NCBI GenBank assembly: GCA_037951105.1
Contig: JBAMJV010012310.1
Location: 1 to 64,000, forward strand
Reading direction: 5' to 3'
Length of the DNA stretch: 64,000 nt
DNA from: Echinarachnius parma
Taxonomy: Eukaryota > Echinodermata > Echinoidea > Clypeasteroida > Echinarachniidae
Within the stretch, counting starts at the first letter, position 1. Every line of letters begins with the position of its first letter. The notes beneath the pieces were generated by a model. It searched no databases and was not told the origin of the DNA. It saw nothing but the letters and a program-made list of their open reading frames with translations. A program made the position numbers and the translations under genes. Shown here in pieces: positions 44,575 to 59,017 of the stretch.

Positions 44575-47500
44575 CTGCAATATTAAGCATACTAGAATAC
44601 ACGGATCATTGAAACGGGACACTGGTTTGCATTACCATATAATTAATTTGTTAAATGTATTTATATTGAGCAACTCTATATCTAAAGGAGAATTATACCC
44701 GGGAAAAGATTTGTTTCCACTGTAAGAGACTGATGTCACCCATGTATATATGAGGTGTGTTATTGCTATACAGTTATAGTTGTGGTAGCGCACGGGAGTA
44801 GACGTGTAGAACAGTTAGAACGGTTACCTTGTATTAAATGTCTCTATATTTCTATTTAGGTCTATAACATACTTGGTACAATCGTACATTATTTCATGTT
44901 ATCACAACTGTACATCAACCTGTGAATGGACAAGGAAACCCTAATATACAGTAATGTTCAAATATACAGTAATACAACTGTACACTGTCAAATGTACATG
45001 TACAAAGAATTTAACTTCTTATGTAAATTAACTAAACTAATACACTACAACTTAAATTCCCAATTCAAACCGTACAGTTGTGCTTTGAAGATATGTGCAA
45101 TTAAAATAGTTATTTATATTACAAGTTCAGGGAAATTTGGCATTCAACTTATAATGAAGTATATGGAAGCAATGGTGGTAAATAAAGACTTGATGCTTGA
45201 ATTGAAAAGAAAAACATTCGTAAACAAACAGCAGATATTAGTGATAAACAGAAAATTGTCATTTGCTGAACGACTTTACCATATATTAGTACACAGTATA
45301 CACGGTACTTTAGTTCAATCAAGGAGGTATTCTAATACATCCTTGCCATCATAACTATCCTGTTAACACATCAGACATTACTTTGACAAACCAAACCCGT
45401 TTGATGATTATATCAATTATATGACATAAGCAAGGCACAAGAGAACCACATCCAATGATTCCTAATGATTGTGACAGACTTTATCAAAGTTCCATAAGAT
45501 GTGCTAAGAAAAATGTAAGCATATCGTATTCGTTGCATTATCGTTCGATTTCATTGTTATTTCTCACATTTTACAAGCCGGCATTTATTGAAAAGCCCAA
45601 TATTAGCCAAATTATATCTTTACAGAAAGCTGAGATCATACATAATATGAAAATATTGCTTTCCAAGTACTCACTCATCGAAAAAATTGAAAAAATTGAA
45701 TATATTAACCACAAATACATCAAAATTTCCTTCAATATAATGATCATTTAAGGTAAAACGAATTTTATTTGTACAAACCAGCTTTTCTGTTTGGTCCTTG
45801 CTTTGTCCATTTGCCTTGAGATTCGATCCCATCCTGATATAGTATTCAAATACAATTAAAAATATATCATAATCATTTTAACACAATTTCTTGAATTGAT
45901 TATTTATTTCCAGTGGTGTCCTGATAAATACGCATATTCAATAAATGAAACCCGTGTAAACTGCAGTTTAGTAACCGATCAGTTTATCAATCGTAAATTG
46001 ATTTCAGATTTGGAGTCAGCTTATATTACTGTGATTAACATGTTATGATTACCAAAGGTATTACATTGGACAATTTCCAAACATTTACATTAAGGGGCCC
46101 AGTGGGGTATTTGATTTTTTTCATCAAAATTGAGATTTTCTTTAATCTTAAAATATATGTGGATTCTAAGCTTTCAGAAAGGACATACTTTGTGGGGCAG
46201 GCGGTAGCTAATGAGTTGAATATTAAGATCTAGTAAATTCTTGGATTGATTGAATAAAGATATAGTCATGTAGATATTTCTAAGACCTATAAATGGTAAT
46301 AAGTCCAAGGTTTTAAAAACTATTTATGTGCTAAATGGTTTCTATAGAAAATTCAGCGAGGTTGAAACTTGGCAACCTTGGGCAACTTTTCTTATTAGCA
46401 TTATAAAATTAGCTACTTTGCATATTTTAAAAATAAGGTCAGAGGTCAATTTCTATCTCGGAATTTAGGTCAAATGGGCCATTCTTTGAAAAGTGGAACT
46501 TCTGGGGAAAACTCAGTTTGTTTTTCTAGGTGTTTTATTCCATTTTGGAAAGATCAGTGTCCAGGGTTTCATGAGATACTGTACATGTTTTAAACTGAAT
46601 TAAAGGGTACCACCACCCAAAAATAATATTCTTATTATAGAAAGGTACCATCTTTAGTATTCCATTCCTTCAACAAGTTCACAAAAATATGTTTTCAGAA
46701 AAAAGAAAAAAAAATTGGAAAACGCATCACCATTCTCAACCATGCGTTCATGCGGTCTGAATTGCGGAGACTGTATGCGTGCAGAGCCAGAGCGCACTGT
46801 GCAGAGCGAATGAATCATCCGGGAATCTATTGACGTACGCGTGAAAGCATTGGCGCACTCGCAAATGCTTGGCCCGTATGGAACCAGGAAATAGCAGTGG
46901 TTCCGTAAGTGGTGGAAATTAATTGCTTTGTTTATGAATTACACAACCCTTTGCAAAATGTTGGGTATCTATTTGATATCACAAAACGGTACCAAAACAT
47001 ATAATAATGTGTTGTCCTTTGCCTGGTGGTCCCCTTTAAGAAATGTTCTTACTCATTTGGATAAATTGGTCAATTTTAATATTAAAACAAAAGTCATTAA
47101 GCAAGCTTAATCCTCCTTTTCTCCTGTACATGTTGATACCAACTTTGTGAAACTCGAGCTTCATGTTACTTTCTAAACCTCATATTTGTAGAATTCCAAT
47201 TTTCCCATTCATATTGCATATGTCACATGCGACCACCCCACAATGTCAGACACGTGACCAAACATCCCCACAAATTTAAATACATTTACAAAAAACAATT
47301 TGAAATTATTTAGATTTTTCACTATTTTCTAACATACACAATTATATCAGTTGTGTGATGATAATATGAACATTATATCTTTTCATAATTCACAGGATTT
47401 ACACATGAAATTGAGTTGATTTTTAAGTGCTCCCGTGCAAAATCACACACGTGACCGATGCCATTTTGACCTTAGGTAACATAATCCTATAATTATGATA

Positions 47501-48801
47501 CACGAGTTCATTCTTTTCCTTATATTAGATCGAGATGATAATTCTTGACCTTCAGTTATTAGAATTAGCATCTAGAATACTTGATTCATAATTCGTTTGT
47601 TTGCTTATAGTAAAACAAAATAAACTTTTATAAAACAATGCGCTCAAAGGGGGGATAACATTTTCTCCTTCAAAAGCCATATGTGACCATCTTGGATACG
47701 TTGAATTAAGTATCAGAAATGGATTTGTTCACAATGTACACGATTCTACTCGATTTATGGGATATGCAAATTAGGTAAATAATGTAATTATGATATTTAT
47801 ATGCATTACCAACAGTTGCCAAAGTGGTAACCAAGCTTAAATATCTGTAATCAATATTAAGAACATGATTATAAAAAGTATACTACGTCATTAATGCTTA
47901 ATTAGTCTATAGCCCGTGGAAATTAGTAATATTCATAAATATGCAAATAAGGGGAAGACATTTGGATATCAGGGTGTTGCGCATAATGGCACATTCACAT
48001 GAGCATCGGAAATAGATTTCCTACCCCCAAAATACCCTAGAATAATGATTGTAATAACTTTTGCACTATTCCGAGCTAGAAACTGACCTCTGATCTTATT
48101 TCAGAAATATGCAAATCAGATAAAATTATCTTTGTAATGCTAGTAAAACAACATTGCCTAGAATGAACAACAGTACACGACATTACAGGACTGTCTATAT
48201 ATACATGACTCAAAGAAGAGAACGTAAGAAGAATATTTACCCAACATAATAACGGTCACTCATAATTCAGCGTAAACGTACATACTTAATTATTAATGGT
48301 AAAGGTTTACATGCACTCAAACCAGCTTGCTGACAATTTTGGACATTTATTCACATGACATTCAACGAAAGTGCTGTTTTCATTAGCGAATAAATCCATG
48401 AAGAAGCTCCAAGGGTGAACATGTTACTAACGGTGTTGCATTCAAGTTTTGAGTACCTTTATGTTTATATATCGTCTTGATCAAATTCAAAAGAAAACAA
48501 AGTAAAACACAGAAAACTCAGGTCCTCTTTCAGACATCAAACGAATACACCAATTAAAAGTGACATGAGGCAGGGTAAACAATGCAACAATATATACATA
48601 AGTACGTGTAAATATGATATTTTGAATTTAATAAATATATCAATTACAAATACATGTAGCTTTGTATCATAAACAACTTAATATAAAGAAATATTAATTA
48701 TAATTCTAAAATTATTATTATCAGTAGACTATATTTATCCATTCATATCTAATTTATAGTATTTTCTCAATAGTTTACTACTTCGAATTTTTAACATTAT
48801 A

Positions 48802-49351
48802 CAGGGTGGCCCAGAAATAACGGAACGGGGCACTTCCCAAAACAAAGTAACAACATGAACATGTCCATCGGATAGGGTGTCCTTTCCAATGAACAACGAT
48901 ACCAAGAAAAGTAATTTTGGAAAAGTAGTTTTTGTTTTAGGGCGCTTTGAGTGAGACCATGTCAGGTTTCTATTTTTGTCAATTTTTACGAAGTCAGTGT
49001 CTGATAAATGAGACTTACTGCTCGTCATACTAGTGACCAATTAAGCCCATTCTCTCGGCACCGCTCGGCACACAGGTGAATGCACACTAACAATGGCGCG
49101 CGGAATATTCGCGTGTTCAGTGGTAAGTAGGGCAATAAGTCTCATTTATCAGGCACTGACTTGGTAAAATTTGACAAAAATAGGAACCTGACATGGTCTC
49201 ACTCAAAGCGCCCTAAAACAAACACTACACGTCCAAAATTACTTTTCTTAGTATCGTTGTTCATTGGAAAGGCCACCCTATCCGATGGACATGTTTATTT
49301 TGTTACTTTACTTTAGGAAGTGCCCCGTTCCGTTATTTCTGGGCCACCCTG
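48802..49351. mobile_element. Mariner-like MITE (in duplication copy 1)
   Basis: The ends CAGGGTGGCCCAGAAATAAC are inverted and flanked by TA. Inverted arms of about 220 bp surround a roughly 100-bp centre. The arms contain ACTCAAAGCGCCCTAAAAC. No transposase. Confidence 0.85.
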
Positions 49352-50299
49352 TATTATATTATTTATATTGAAACAAAGGAATGCGTACTATATAATCCAA
49401 TGGCAAACTTATTTTACAATAACATTATTCTACACAAATATTCGGATGGAATGAAAGTAGGAGACATAGAGATAACTGATAGAGGGACATACGTCGCACG
49501 GTTTTACATTCAGTACCTTTCTTACTTCATCGTAATAGTGCTAGAAAAACATCTATCAAATATGCCAACTTGAAGACTTTAACTTCAACACATTTCAAAA
49601 TACCTCCATGTAATGTCATCAAAGAATGCATGATTTGAATGACAATAACATAAGAAGGCTCATAGTTTATGTTAAAAAGGCAATACAAATTATAAGCAAT
49701 GACAATTGTTTGAGACAAAACAAAAATATTGGAAAAACTTATTATGCTTATTTTTAGAGGCCTATTCACAAATACAATTTTGAGGTCTATGTCATGTTTC
49801 ATGTGGAATTGTCCAATATGTTTTCTCTGATTATCGTATCAAAGGTCCGCCAAAACAGGCAAAGTTAATGCCACCATTCGTAGGAATGAGGTACAATTAG
49901 CAGACGATATTCAAGATATATTAGACAGTATACACAGTATACAAAACACGTAAAATAATTATTATAATATCATATAATTTAGTAAATTCAGCAATCGTGC
50001 AGCAAAATACAGCTGTTTAAATCGAGGGCAAAAGAAAACGTGCCCAGAGTTTGGAGGGCCTTTCTGGGGTATAAAATGCACTTGCTGCTGCAGCACTTAA
50101 CTAAACATCACAATCGCACCTGTTGTTTTTTTTCCAAAGAACAGATGGTAATACTTACCAATTTTGCGAGATCCTGGAGATCAACTATTGTGCGCTGTGG
50201 TTTGGCTATAACAAAAAATCATACATTATTTGAAATGTAAAAAAATAGTTTGTTGTGCGATCTAAGCCCCCGGGGGGGGGGGGGGGGGGGGGGTACACG

Positions 50300-50665
50300 A
50301 CAGGGGTCTACGGAGCGATCGTGGCCAAGACAGTCGCCAAATCTTTTCGCTGCCGATGTATTAAGAGCGGCGTTTTCTTGTTTTGAAGAAAATGAGACCC
50401 TTATTGGAGCAATCATGGCCGAGCAATCGTTCTTTTTTAGTTTTGCTAAAAATTAAAATTAGATTCTTAAGAGCGGCGATCGTCTTTGTATTAATAATGA
50501 AAATGACCATTAGGAGCGGCGATCGGCCTTTAAAAAAAAGAAAATGGGATCCTTAGTAGCGGCAATTGGCTTTTTAAAAGTAAAAATGGGACCCTTAGGA
50601 GCAGCGATCGGCCTTTTTGCTGAAAATGAGACCCTTAGAAACTGCCCGATCGTCTGTGAAAGAGG
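50300..50665. repeat. Degenerate minisatellite, copy 1
   Basis: About six units of roughly 55-60 bp sharing GAGCGGCGATCGGCCTTT and AAAATGGGACCCTTAG. A 22-bp poly-G (50272-50293) lies before it and a poly-C at about 50718 after it. Confidence 0.75.
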
Positions 50666-51186
50666 GGGTCATTGAAGCGGCACATATCCGTATTGCAAAT
50701 ATACACGAGTAACCCCTCCCCCCCCCCCCCGGGTCAAAACGTTAAGCTAAATAACCTATACGATAGTATGGTAGTACTAATGCGGATACAAATGATAATG
50801 TTATGAAACTGTGTGATTATCTCAACATTATCTCAAAATGTTAAGATCCTTAACTAACTATAAAACTGGAATGATCGACATGCCATCATAATTGAAGTTT
50901 CGGACCTGCATCAAACTACCAGAAAATACAAGGTTTGACCTGACAATGCACGTCTAGAATTGGCCCAGGGGTTAGGAGGCTTGGTCACTCCAATATAATT
51001 CAATACGAAAATACATAGTTCAATTGTAAGATATATAAGTGAAAGTAAATAAATTCGCTACTCTCTGCACCTCTCACGCATTGGTCAAAGGAAGTACATT
51101 GTTTCTTTCAATGTATTTGAAAATGTAAAAATAAATATATATGTAAAAATAAATGTATTCTATGTTCGTAATATCAAGGGGATCTA

Positions 51187-51524
51187 CCCAGCTAGCCACC
51201 TGAAGTCGGGCCGATGTCGGAAGTTGGTTGCCGGATGTCGGCATATTGCCGTTGGCTCGAGGTTAAAATGTCCGCCAGCCCAACATCGTCACTACGTCAT
51301 TTTTGTGATATATTGGCATAACGTCATTTTCCGACAATGGCCCAACATCATGTCATGACATGATGTTGGGCCATTGTCGGAAATTGACGTTATGCCAATA
51401 TATCACAAAAATGATGTAGTGACGATGTTGGGCTGGCGGACATTTTAACCTCGAGCCATTGGCGATATGCCGACATCCGGCAACCAACTTCCGACATCGG
51501 CCCGACTTCAGGTGGCTAGCTGGG
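51187..51524. mobile_element. Palindromic element, 338 bp, TA-flanked (copy 1)
   Basis: The ends are CCCAGCTAGCCACCTGAAGT and its complement. The whole element folds on itself around 51355/51356, where the centre ACATCATGTCATGACATGATGT is a perfect palindrome with no loop. TA lies on both sides. Confidence 0.85.
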
Positions 51525-51864
51525 TAGTAACGTTGTCAAATTACACAAAAATTTCCTAAAACTCTAGTGTTTCTCACATACATCATTGTAATTGTATTAC
51601 CAGTAGAAACATGGAGCAGGTTTCCATCTTTTTAGTTTCTATGTCGTTATGAAGATATTTATGATTTAAATGTTCGGTTTTGAAAGGATCTAGTGGATAA
51701 TTATAACTGTGTACAAAGTAAGAGCAATGAGTAAGCAAACACCACTTTGTATTTCGCTAATTACTCGGTCATATGACATTCATGTAATATGTAATGTTCA
51801 CACATCTCTTAGTGAACCTAATGTTAGGGGGTCTGATATTATCAGATCACACACATATACATTT

Positions 51865-52003
51865 CATATGTCGAAGTTGACGGAATCGTTTTTACCCTGT
51901 AAAGCCGGTAATCTTGCCTTTTCCTGACGCAGTTTAGCGACTTCTGGGGACATTTCCTCGTCTTTGTGTTCTTGAGAAACAAGTTCAGCACTTGCAGATG
52001 ATT
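51865..52003 (-). pseudogene. Truncated duplicate of ROCO exon c (pseudo-exon)
   Basis: This is the upstream copy of exon c, made by the tandem duplication. It keeps the acceptor (AATATTGCAG) and the first 139 nt. At the junction, the ATA-TGG of the intact copy becomes ATA-TGA, an in-frame stop, and the DFAGQ part and normal donor are absent. It shows about seven base differences from the intact copy, several of them amino-acid changes (KLLQ to KLRQ, ASQV to ALQG). If spliced in, it would end the protein inside Roc before G3; skipping it gives the normal transcript. Weak donor-like GTATAT and GTGTGT lie just beyond the junction. Confidence 0.85.
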
Positions 52004-55000
52004 CTGCAATATTAAGCATATCAGAATACACGGATCATTGAAACGGGGCACTGGTTTGCATTACCATATAATTAATTTGTTAAATGTATTTATATTGAGC
52101 AACTCTATATCTAAAGGAGAATGTGTTTCCACTGTAAGAGACTGATGTCACCCATGTATATATGAGTTGTGTTATTGCTATACAGTTATAGTTGTGGTAG
52201 CGCACGGGAGAAGACGTGTAGAACAGTTAGAACGGTTACCTTGTATTAAGTGTCTCTATATTTAAATTTAGGTCTATAACATACTTGGTACAATCGTACA
52301 TTAGTTCATGTTATCACAACTGTACATCAACCTGTGAATGGACAAGGAAACCCTAATATACAGCAATGTTCAAATATACAGTAATACAACTGTACACTAT
52401 CAAATGTACATGTACAAAGAATTTAACTTCTTATGTAAATTAACTAAACTAATACACTGCGATAGGGGATATTTGTGTGTCGTGTATCAAGTAATTTTAC
52501 AAGTATACAACTTAAATTCCCAATTCAAACCGTACAGTTGTGCTTTGAAGATATGTGCAATTAAAATAGTTATTTATATTACAAGTTCAGGGAAATTTGG
52601 CATTCAACTTATAATGAAGTATATGGAAGCAATGGTGGTAAATAAAGACTTGATGCTTGAATTGAAAAGAAAAACATTCGTAAACAAACAGCAGATATTA
52701 GTGATAAACAGGAAATTGTCATTTGCTGAACGACTTTACCATATATTAGTACACAGTATACACGGTACTTTAGTTCAATCAAGGAGGTATTCTAATACAT
52801 CCTTGCCATCATAACTATCCTGTTAACACATCAGACATTACTTTGACAAACCAAACCCGTTTGATGATTATATCAATTATATGACATAAGCAAGGCACAA
52901 GAGAACCACATCCAATGATTCCTAATGATTGTGACAGACTTTATCAAAGTTCCATAAGATGTGCTAAGAAAAATGTAAGCATATCGTATTCGTTGCATTA
53001 TCGTTCGATTTCATTGTTATTTCTCACATTTTACAAGCCGGCATTTATTGAAAAGCCCAATATTAGCCAAATTATATCTTTACAGAAAGCTGAGATCATA
53101 CATAATATAAAAAAAATATTGCTTTCCAAGTACTCACTCATCGAAAAAATTGAAAAAATTGAATATATTAACCACAAATACATCAAAATTTCCTTCAATA
53201 TAATGATCATTTAAGGTAAAACGAATTTTATTTGTACAAACCAGCTTTTCTGTTTGGTCCTTGCTTTGTCCATTTGCCTTGAGATTCGATCCCATCCTGA
53301 TATAGTATTCAAATACAATTAAAAATATATCATAATCATTTTAACACAATTTCTTGAATTGATTATTTATTTCCAGTGGTGTCCTGATAAATACGCATAT
53401 TCAATAAATGAAACCCGTGTAAACTGCAGTTTAGTAACCGATCAGTTTATCAATCGTAAATTGATTTCAGATTTGGAGTCAGCTTATATTACTGTGATTA
53501 ACATGTTATGATTACCAAAGGTATTACATTGGACAATTTCCAAACATTTACATTAAGGGGCCCAGTGGGGTATTTGATTTTTTTCATCAAAATTGAGATT
53601 TTCTTTAATCTTAAAATATATGTGGATTCTAAGCTTTCAGAAAGGACATACTTTGTGGGGCAGGCGGTAGCTAATGAGTTGAATATTAAGATCTAGTAAA
53701 TTCTTGGATTGATTGAATAAAGATATAGTCATGTAGATATTTCTAAGACCTATAAATGGTAATAAGTCCAAGGTTTTAAAAACTATTTATGTGCTAAATG
53801 GTTTCTATAGAAAATTCAGCGAGGTTGAAACTTGGCAACCTTGGGCAACTTTTCTTATTAGCATTATAAAATTAGCTACTTTGCATATTTTAAAAATAAG
53901 GTCAGAGGTCAATTTCTATCTCGGAATTTAGGTCAAATGGGCCATTCTTTGAAAAGTGGAACTTCTGGGGAAAACTCAGTTTGTTTTTCTAGGTGTTTTA
54001 TTCCATTTTGGAAAGATCAGTGTCCAGGGTTTCATGAGATACTGTACATGTTTTAAACTGAATTAAAGGGTACCACCACCCAAAAATAATATTCTTATTA
54101 TAGAAAGGTACCATCTTTAGTATTCCATTCCTTCAACAAGTTCACAAAAATATGTTTTCAGAAAAGAAAAAAAAAAATTGGAAAACGCATCACCATTCTC
54201 AACCATGCGTTCATGCGGTCTGAATTGCGGAGACTGTATGCGTGCAGAGCCAGAGCGCACTGTGCAGAGCGAATGAATCATCCGGGAATCTATTGACGTA
54301 CGCGTGAAAGCATTGGCGCACTCGCAAATGCTTGGCCCGTATGGAACCAGGAAATAGCAGTGGTTCCGTAAGTGGTGGAAATTAATTGCTTTGTTTATGA
54401 ATTACACAACCCTTTGCAAAATGTTGGGTATCTATTTGATATCACAAAACGGTACCAAAACATATAATAATGTGTTGTCCTTTGCCTGGTGGTCCCCTTT
54501 AAGAAATGTTCTTACTCATTTGGATAAATTGGTCAATTTTAATATTAAAACAAAAGTCATTAAGCAAGCTTAATCCTCCTTTTCTCCTGTACATGTTGAT
54601 ACCAACTTTGTGAAACTCGAGCTTCATGTTACTTTCTAAACCTCATATTTGTAGAATTCCAATTTTCCCATTCATATTGCATATGTCACATGCGACCACC
54701 CCACAATGTCAGACACGTGACCAAACATCCCCACAAATTTAAAATACATTTACAAAAAACAATTTGAAATTATTTAGATTTTTCACTATTTTCTAACATA
54801 CACATTTATATCAGTTGTGTGATGATAATATGAACATTATATCTTTTCATAATTCACAGGATTTACACATGAAATTGAGTTGATTTTTAAGTGCTCCCGT
54901 GCAAAATCACACACGTGACCGATGCCATTTTGACCTTAGGTAACATAATCCTATAATTATGATACACGAGTTCATTCTTTTCCTTATATTAGATCGAGAT

Positions 55001-56263
55001 GATAATTCTTGACCTTCAGTTATTAGAATTAGCATCTAGAATACTTGATTCACAATTCGTTTGTTTGCTTATAGTAAAACAAAATAAACTTTTATAAAAC
55101 AATGCGCTCAAAGGGGGAATAACATTTTCTCCTTCAAAAGCCATATGTGACCATCTTGGATACGTTGAATTAAGTATCAGAAATGGATTTGTTCACAATG
55201 TACACGATTCTACTCGATTTATGGGATATGCAAATTAGGTAAATAATGTAATTATGATATTTATATGCATTACCAACAGTTGCCAAAGTGGTAACCAAGC
55301 TTAAATATCTGTAATCAATATTAAGAACATGATTATAAAAAGTATACTACGTCATTAATGCTTAATTAGTCTATAGCCCGTGAAAATTAGTAATATTCAT
55401 AAATATTCAAATAAGGGGAAGACATTTGGATATCAGGGTGTTGCGCATAATGGCACATTCACATGAGCATCGGAAATAGATTTCCTACCCCCAAAATACC
55501 CTAGAATAATGATTGTAATAACTTTTGCACTATTCCGAGATAGAAACTGACCTCTGATCTTATTTCAGAAATATGCAAATCAGATAAAATTATCTTTGTA
55601 ATGCTAGTAAAACAACATTGCCTAAAACGAACAACAGTACACGACATTACAGGACTGTCTATATATACATGACTCAAAGAAGAGAACGTAAGAAGAATAT
55701 TTACCCAACATAATAACGGTCACTCATAATTCAGCGTAAACGTACATACTTAATTATTAATGGTAAAGGTTTACATGCACTCAAACCAGCTTGCTGACAA
55801 TTTTGGACATTTATTCACATGACATTCAACGAGTGCTGTTTTCATTAGCGAATAAATCCATGAAGAAGCTCCAAGGGTGAACATGTTACTAACGGTGTTG
55901 CATTCAAGTTTTGAGTACCTTTATGTTTATATATCGTCTTGATCAAATTCAAAAGAAAACAAAGTAAAACACAGAAAACTCAGGTCCTCTTTCAGACATC
56001 AAACGAATACACCAATTAAAAGTGACATGAGGCAGGGTAAACAATGCAACAATATATACATAAGTACGTGTAAATATGATATTTTGAATTTAATAAATAT
56101 ATCAATTACAAATACATGTAGCTTTGTATCATAAACAACTTAATATAAAGAAATATTAATTATAATTCTAAAATTATTATTATCAGTAGACTATATTTAT
56201 CCATTAATATCTAATTTATAGTATTTTCTCAATAGTTTACTACTTCGAATTTTTAACATTATA

Positions 56264-56813
56264 CAGGGTGGCCGAGAAATAACGGAACGGGGCACTTCCC
56301 AAAACAAAGTAACAACATGAACATGTCCATTGGATAGGGTGTCCTTTCCAATGAACAACGATACCAAGAAAAGTAATTTTGGAAAAGTAGTTTTTGTTTT
56401 AGGGCGCTTTGAGTGAGACCATGTCAGGTTTCTATTTTTGTCAATTTTTACGAAGTCAGTGTCTGATAAATGAGACTTACTGCTCGTCATACTAGTGACC
56501 AATTAAGCCCATTCTCTCGGCACCGCTCGGCACACAGGTGAATGCACACTAACAATGGCGCGCGGAATATTCGCGTGTTCAGTGGTAAGTAGGGCAATAA
56601 GTCTCATTTATCAGGCACTGACTTGGTAAAATTTGACAAAAATAGGAACCTGACATGGTCTCACTCAAAGCGCCCTAAAACAAACACTACACGTCCAAAA
56701 TTACTTTTCTTAGTATCGTTGTTCATTGGAAAGGCCACCCTATCCGATGGACATGTTTATTTTGTTACTTTACTTTGGAAAGTGCCCCGTTCCGTTATTT
56801 CTGGGCCACCCTG
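56264..56813. mobile_element. Mariner-like MITE (in duplication copy 2)
   Basis: Duplicate of the element at 48802-49351, with a few base differences (for example GGCCGAG for GGCCCAG near the left end). Confidence 0.85.
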
Positions 56814-57787
56814 TATTATATTATTTATATTGAAACAAAGGAATGTGTAATATATAATCCAATGGCAAACTTATTTTACAATAACATTATTCTACACAAA
56901 TATTCGGATGGAATGAAAGTAGGAGACATAGAGATAACTGATAGAGGGACATACGTCGCACGGTTTTACATTCAGTACCTTTCTTACTTCATCGTAATAG
57001 TGCTAGAAAAACATCTATCAAATATGCCAACTTGAAGACTTTAACTTCAACACATTTCAAAATACCTCCATGTAATGTCATCAAAGAATGCATGATTTTA
57101 ATGACAATAACATAAGAAGGCTCATAGTTTATGTTAAAAAGGCAATACAAATTATAAGCAATGACAATTGTTTGAGACAAAACAAAAATATTGGAAAAAC
57201 TTCTTATGCTTATTTTTAGAGGCCTATTGATAGGCCTATTCACAAATACAATTTTGAGGTCTATGTCATGTTTCATGTGGAATTGTCCAATATGTTTTCT
57301 CTGATTATCGTATCAAAGGTCCGCCAAAACAGGCAAAGTTAATGCCACCATTCGTAGGAATGAGGTACAATTAGCAGACGATATTCAAGATATATTAGAC
57401 AGTATACACAGTATACAAAACACGTAAAATAATTATTATAATATCATATAAATTAGTAAATTCAGCAATCGTGCAGCAAAATACAGCTGTTTAAATCGAG
57501 GGCAAAAGAAAACGTGCCCAGAGTTTGGTGGGCCTTTCTGGGGTATAAAATGCACTTGCTGCTGCAGCACTTAACTAAACATCACAATTGCACCTGTTGT
57601 TTTTTTTCCATAGAACAGATGGTAATACTTACCAATTTTGCGAGATCCTGGAGATTTTTAATTGTCTCATCAACTATTGTGCGCTGTGGTTTGGCTATAA
57701 CAAAAAATCATACATTATTTGAAATGTAAAAAAATAGATTGTTGTGCGATCTAAGCCCCCGGGGGGGGGGGGGGGGGGGGGGGGGGG

Positions 57788-58165
57788 TACACGACAGGGG
57801 TCTACGGAGCGATCGTGGCCAAGACAGTCGCCAAATCTTTTCGCTGCCGATGTATTAAGAGCGGCGTTTTCTTGTTTTGAAGAAAATGAGACCCTTATAG
57901 GAGCAATCATGGCCGAGCAATCGTTCTTTTTTAGTTTTGCTAAAAATTAAAATTAGATTCTTAAGAGCGGCGATCGTCTTTGTATTAATAATGGAAATGA
58001 CCATTAGGAGCGGCGATCGGCTTTAAAAAAAAAGAAAATGGGATCCTTAGTAGCGGCAATTGGCTTTTTAAAAGTAAAAATGGGACCCTTAGGAGCAGCG
58101 ATCGGCCTTTTTGCTGAAAATGAGACCCTTAGAAACTGCCCGATCGTCTGTGAAAGAGGGGGTCA
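57788..58165. repeat. Degenerate minisatellite, copy 2
   Basis: Duplicate of the array at 50300-50665. Its adjacent poly-G is longer (57761-57787, 27 G). Confidence 0.75.
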
Positions 58166-58679
58166 TTGAAGCGGCACATATCCGTATTGCAAACATACAC
58201 GAGTAACCCCTCCCCCCCCCCCCCCCCGGGTCAAAACGTTAAGCTAAATAACCTATACGATAGTATGGTAGTACTAATGCGGATACAAATGATAATGTTA
58301 TGAAACTGTGTGATTATCTCAACATTATCTCAAAATGTTAAGATCCTTAACTATAAAACTGGAATGATCGACATGCCATCATAATTGAAGTTTCGGACCT
58401 GCATCAAACTACCAGAATATACAAGGTTTGACCTGACAATGCACGTCTAGAATTGGCCCAGGGGTTAGGAGGCTTGGTCACTCCAATATAATTCAATACG
58501 AAAATACATAGTTCAATTGTAAGATATATAAGTGAAAGTAAATAAATTCGCTACTCTCTGCACCTCTCACGCATTGGTCAAAGGAAGTACATTGTTTCTT
58601 TCAATGTATTTGAAAATGTAAAAATAAATATATATGTAAAAATAAATGTATTCTATGTTCGTAATATCAAGGGGATCTA

Positions 58680-59017
58680 CCCAGCTAGCCACCTGAAGTC
58701 GGGCCGATGTCGGAAGTTGGTTGCCGGATGTTGGCATATTGCCGTTGGCTCGAGGTTAAAATGTCCGCCAGCCCAACATCGTCACTACGTCATTTTTGTG
58801 ATATATTGGCATAACGTCATTTTCCGACAATGGCCCAACATCATGTCATGAGATGATGTTGGGCCATTGTCGGAAATTGACGTTATGCCAATATATCACA
58901 AAAATGACGTAGTGACGATGTTGGGCTGGCGGACATTTTAACCTCGAGCCATTGGCGATATGCCGACATCCGGCAACCAACTTCCGACATCGGCCCGACT
59001 TCAGGTGGCTAGCTGGG
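58680..59017. mobile_element. Palindromic element, 338 bp, TA-flanked (copy 2)
   Basis: Duplicate of 51187-51524, with one base change in the centre (GTCATGAGATG). Confidence 0.85.

Larger units (their letters stand above)
44436..51867. repeat. Tandem segmental duplication, copy 1
   Basis: About 7.43 kb, from inside exon c to the CAT at 51865-51867 shared with the next copy. It is repeated in direct orientation at 51865-59360. Apart from the exon c part it holds intron sequence, a CACGTG-type dispersed repeat (about 46450-47480), a mariner-like MITE, a minisatellite and a palindrome. Confidence 0.93.

Noticed and set aside
44926..45751. ORFs of 142 and 98 codons, repeated at 52338-53214
   Set aside because: AT-rich, no recognised motif, in an intron. 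They are conserved only because the segment was recently duplicated, and one of them differs by the 48-bp indel.
48735..49040. 101-codon minus-strand ORF, repeated at 56197-56502
   Set aside because: It lies in an inverted arm of the mariner-like MITE, and its opposite arm encodes a similar peptide; no transposase motifs.
50219..50456. ORFs with poly-proline or poly-glycine
   Set aside because: They arise from a poly-G run and a minisatellite.
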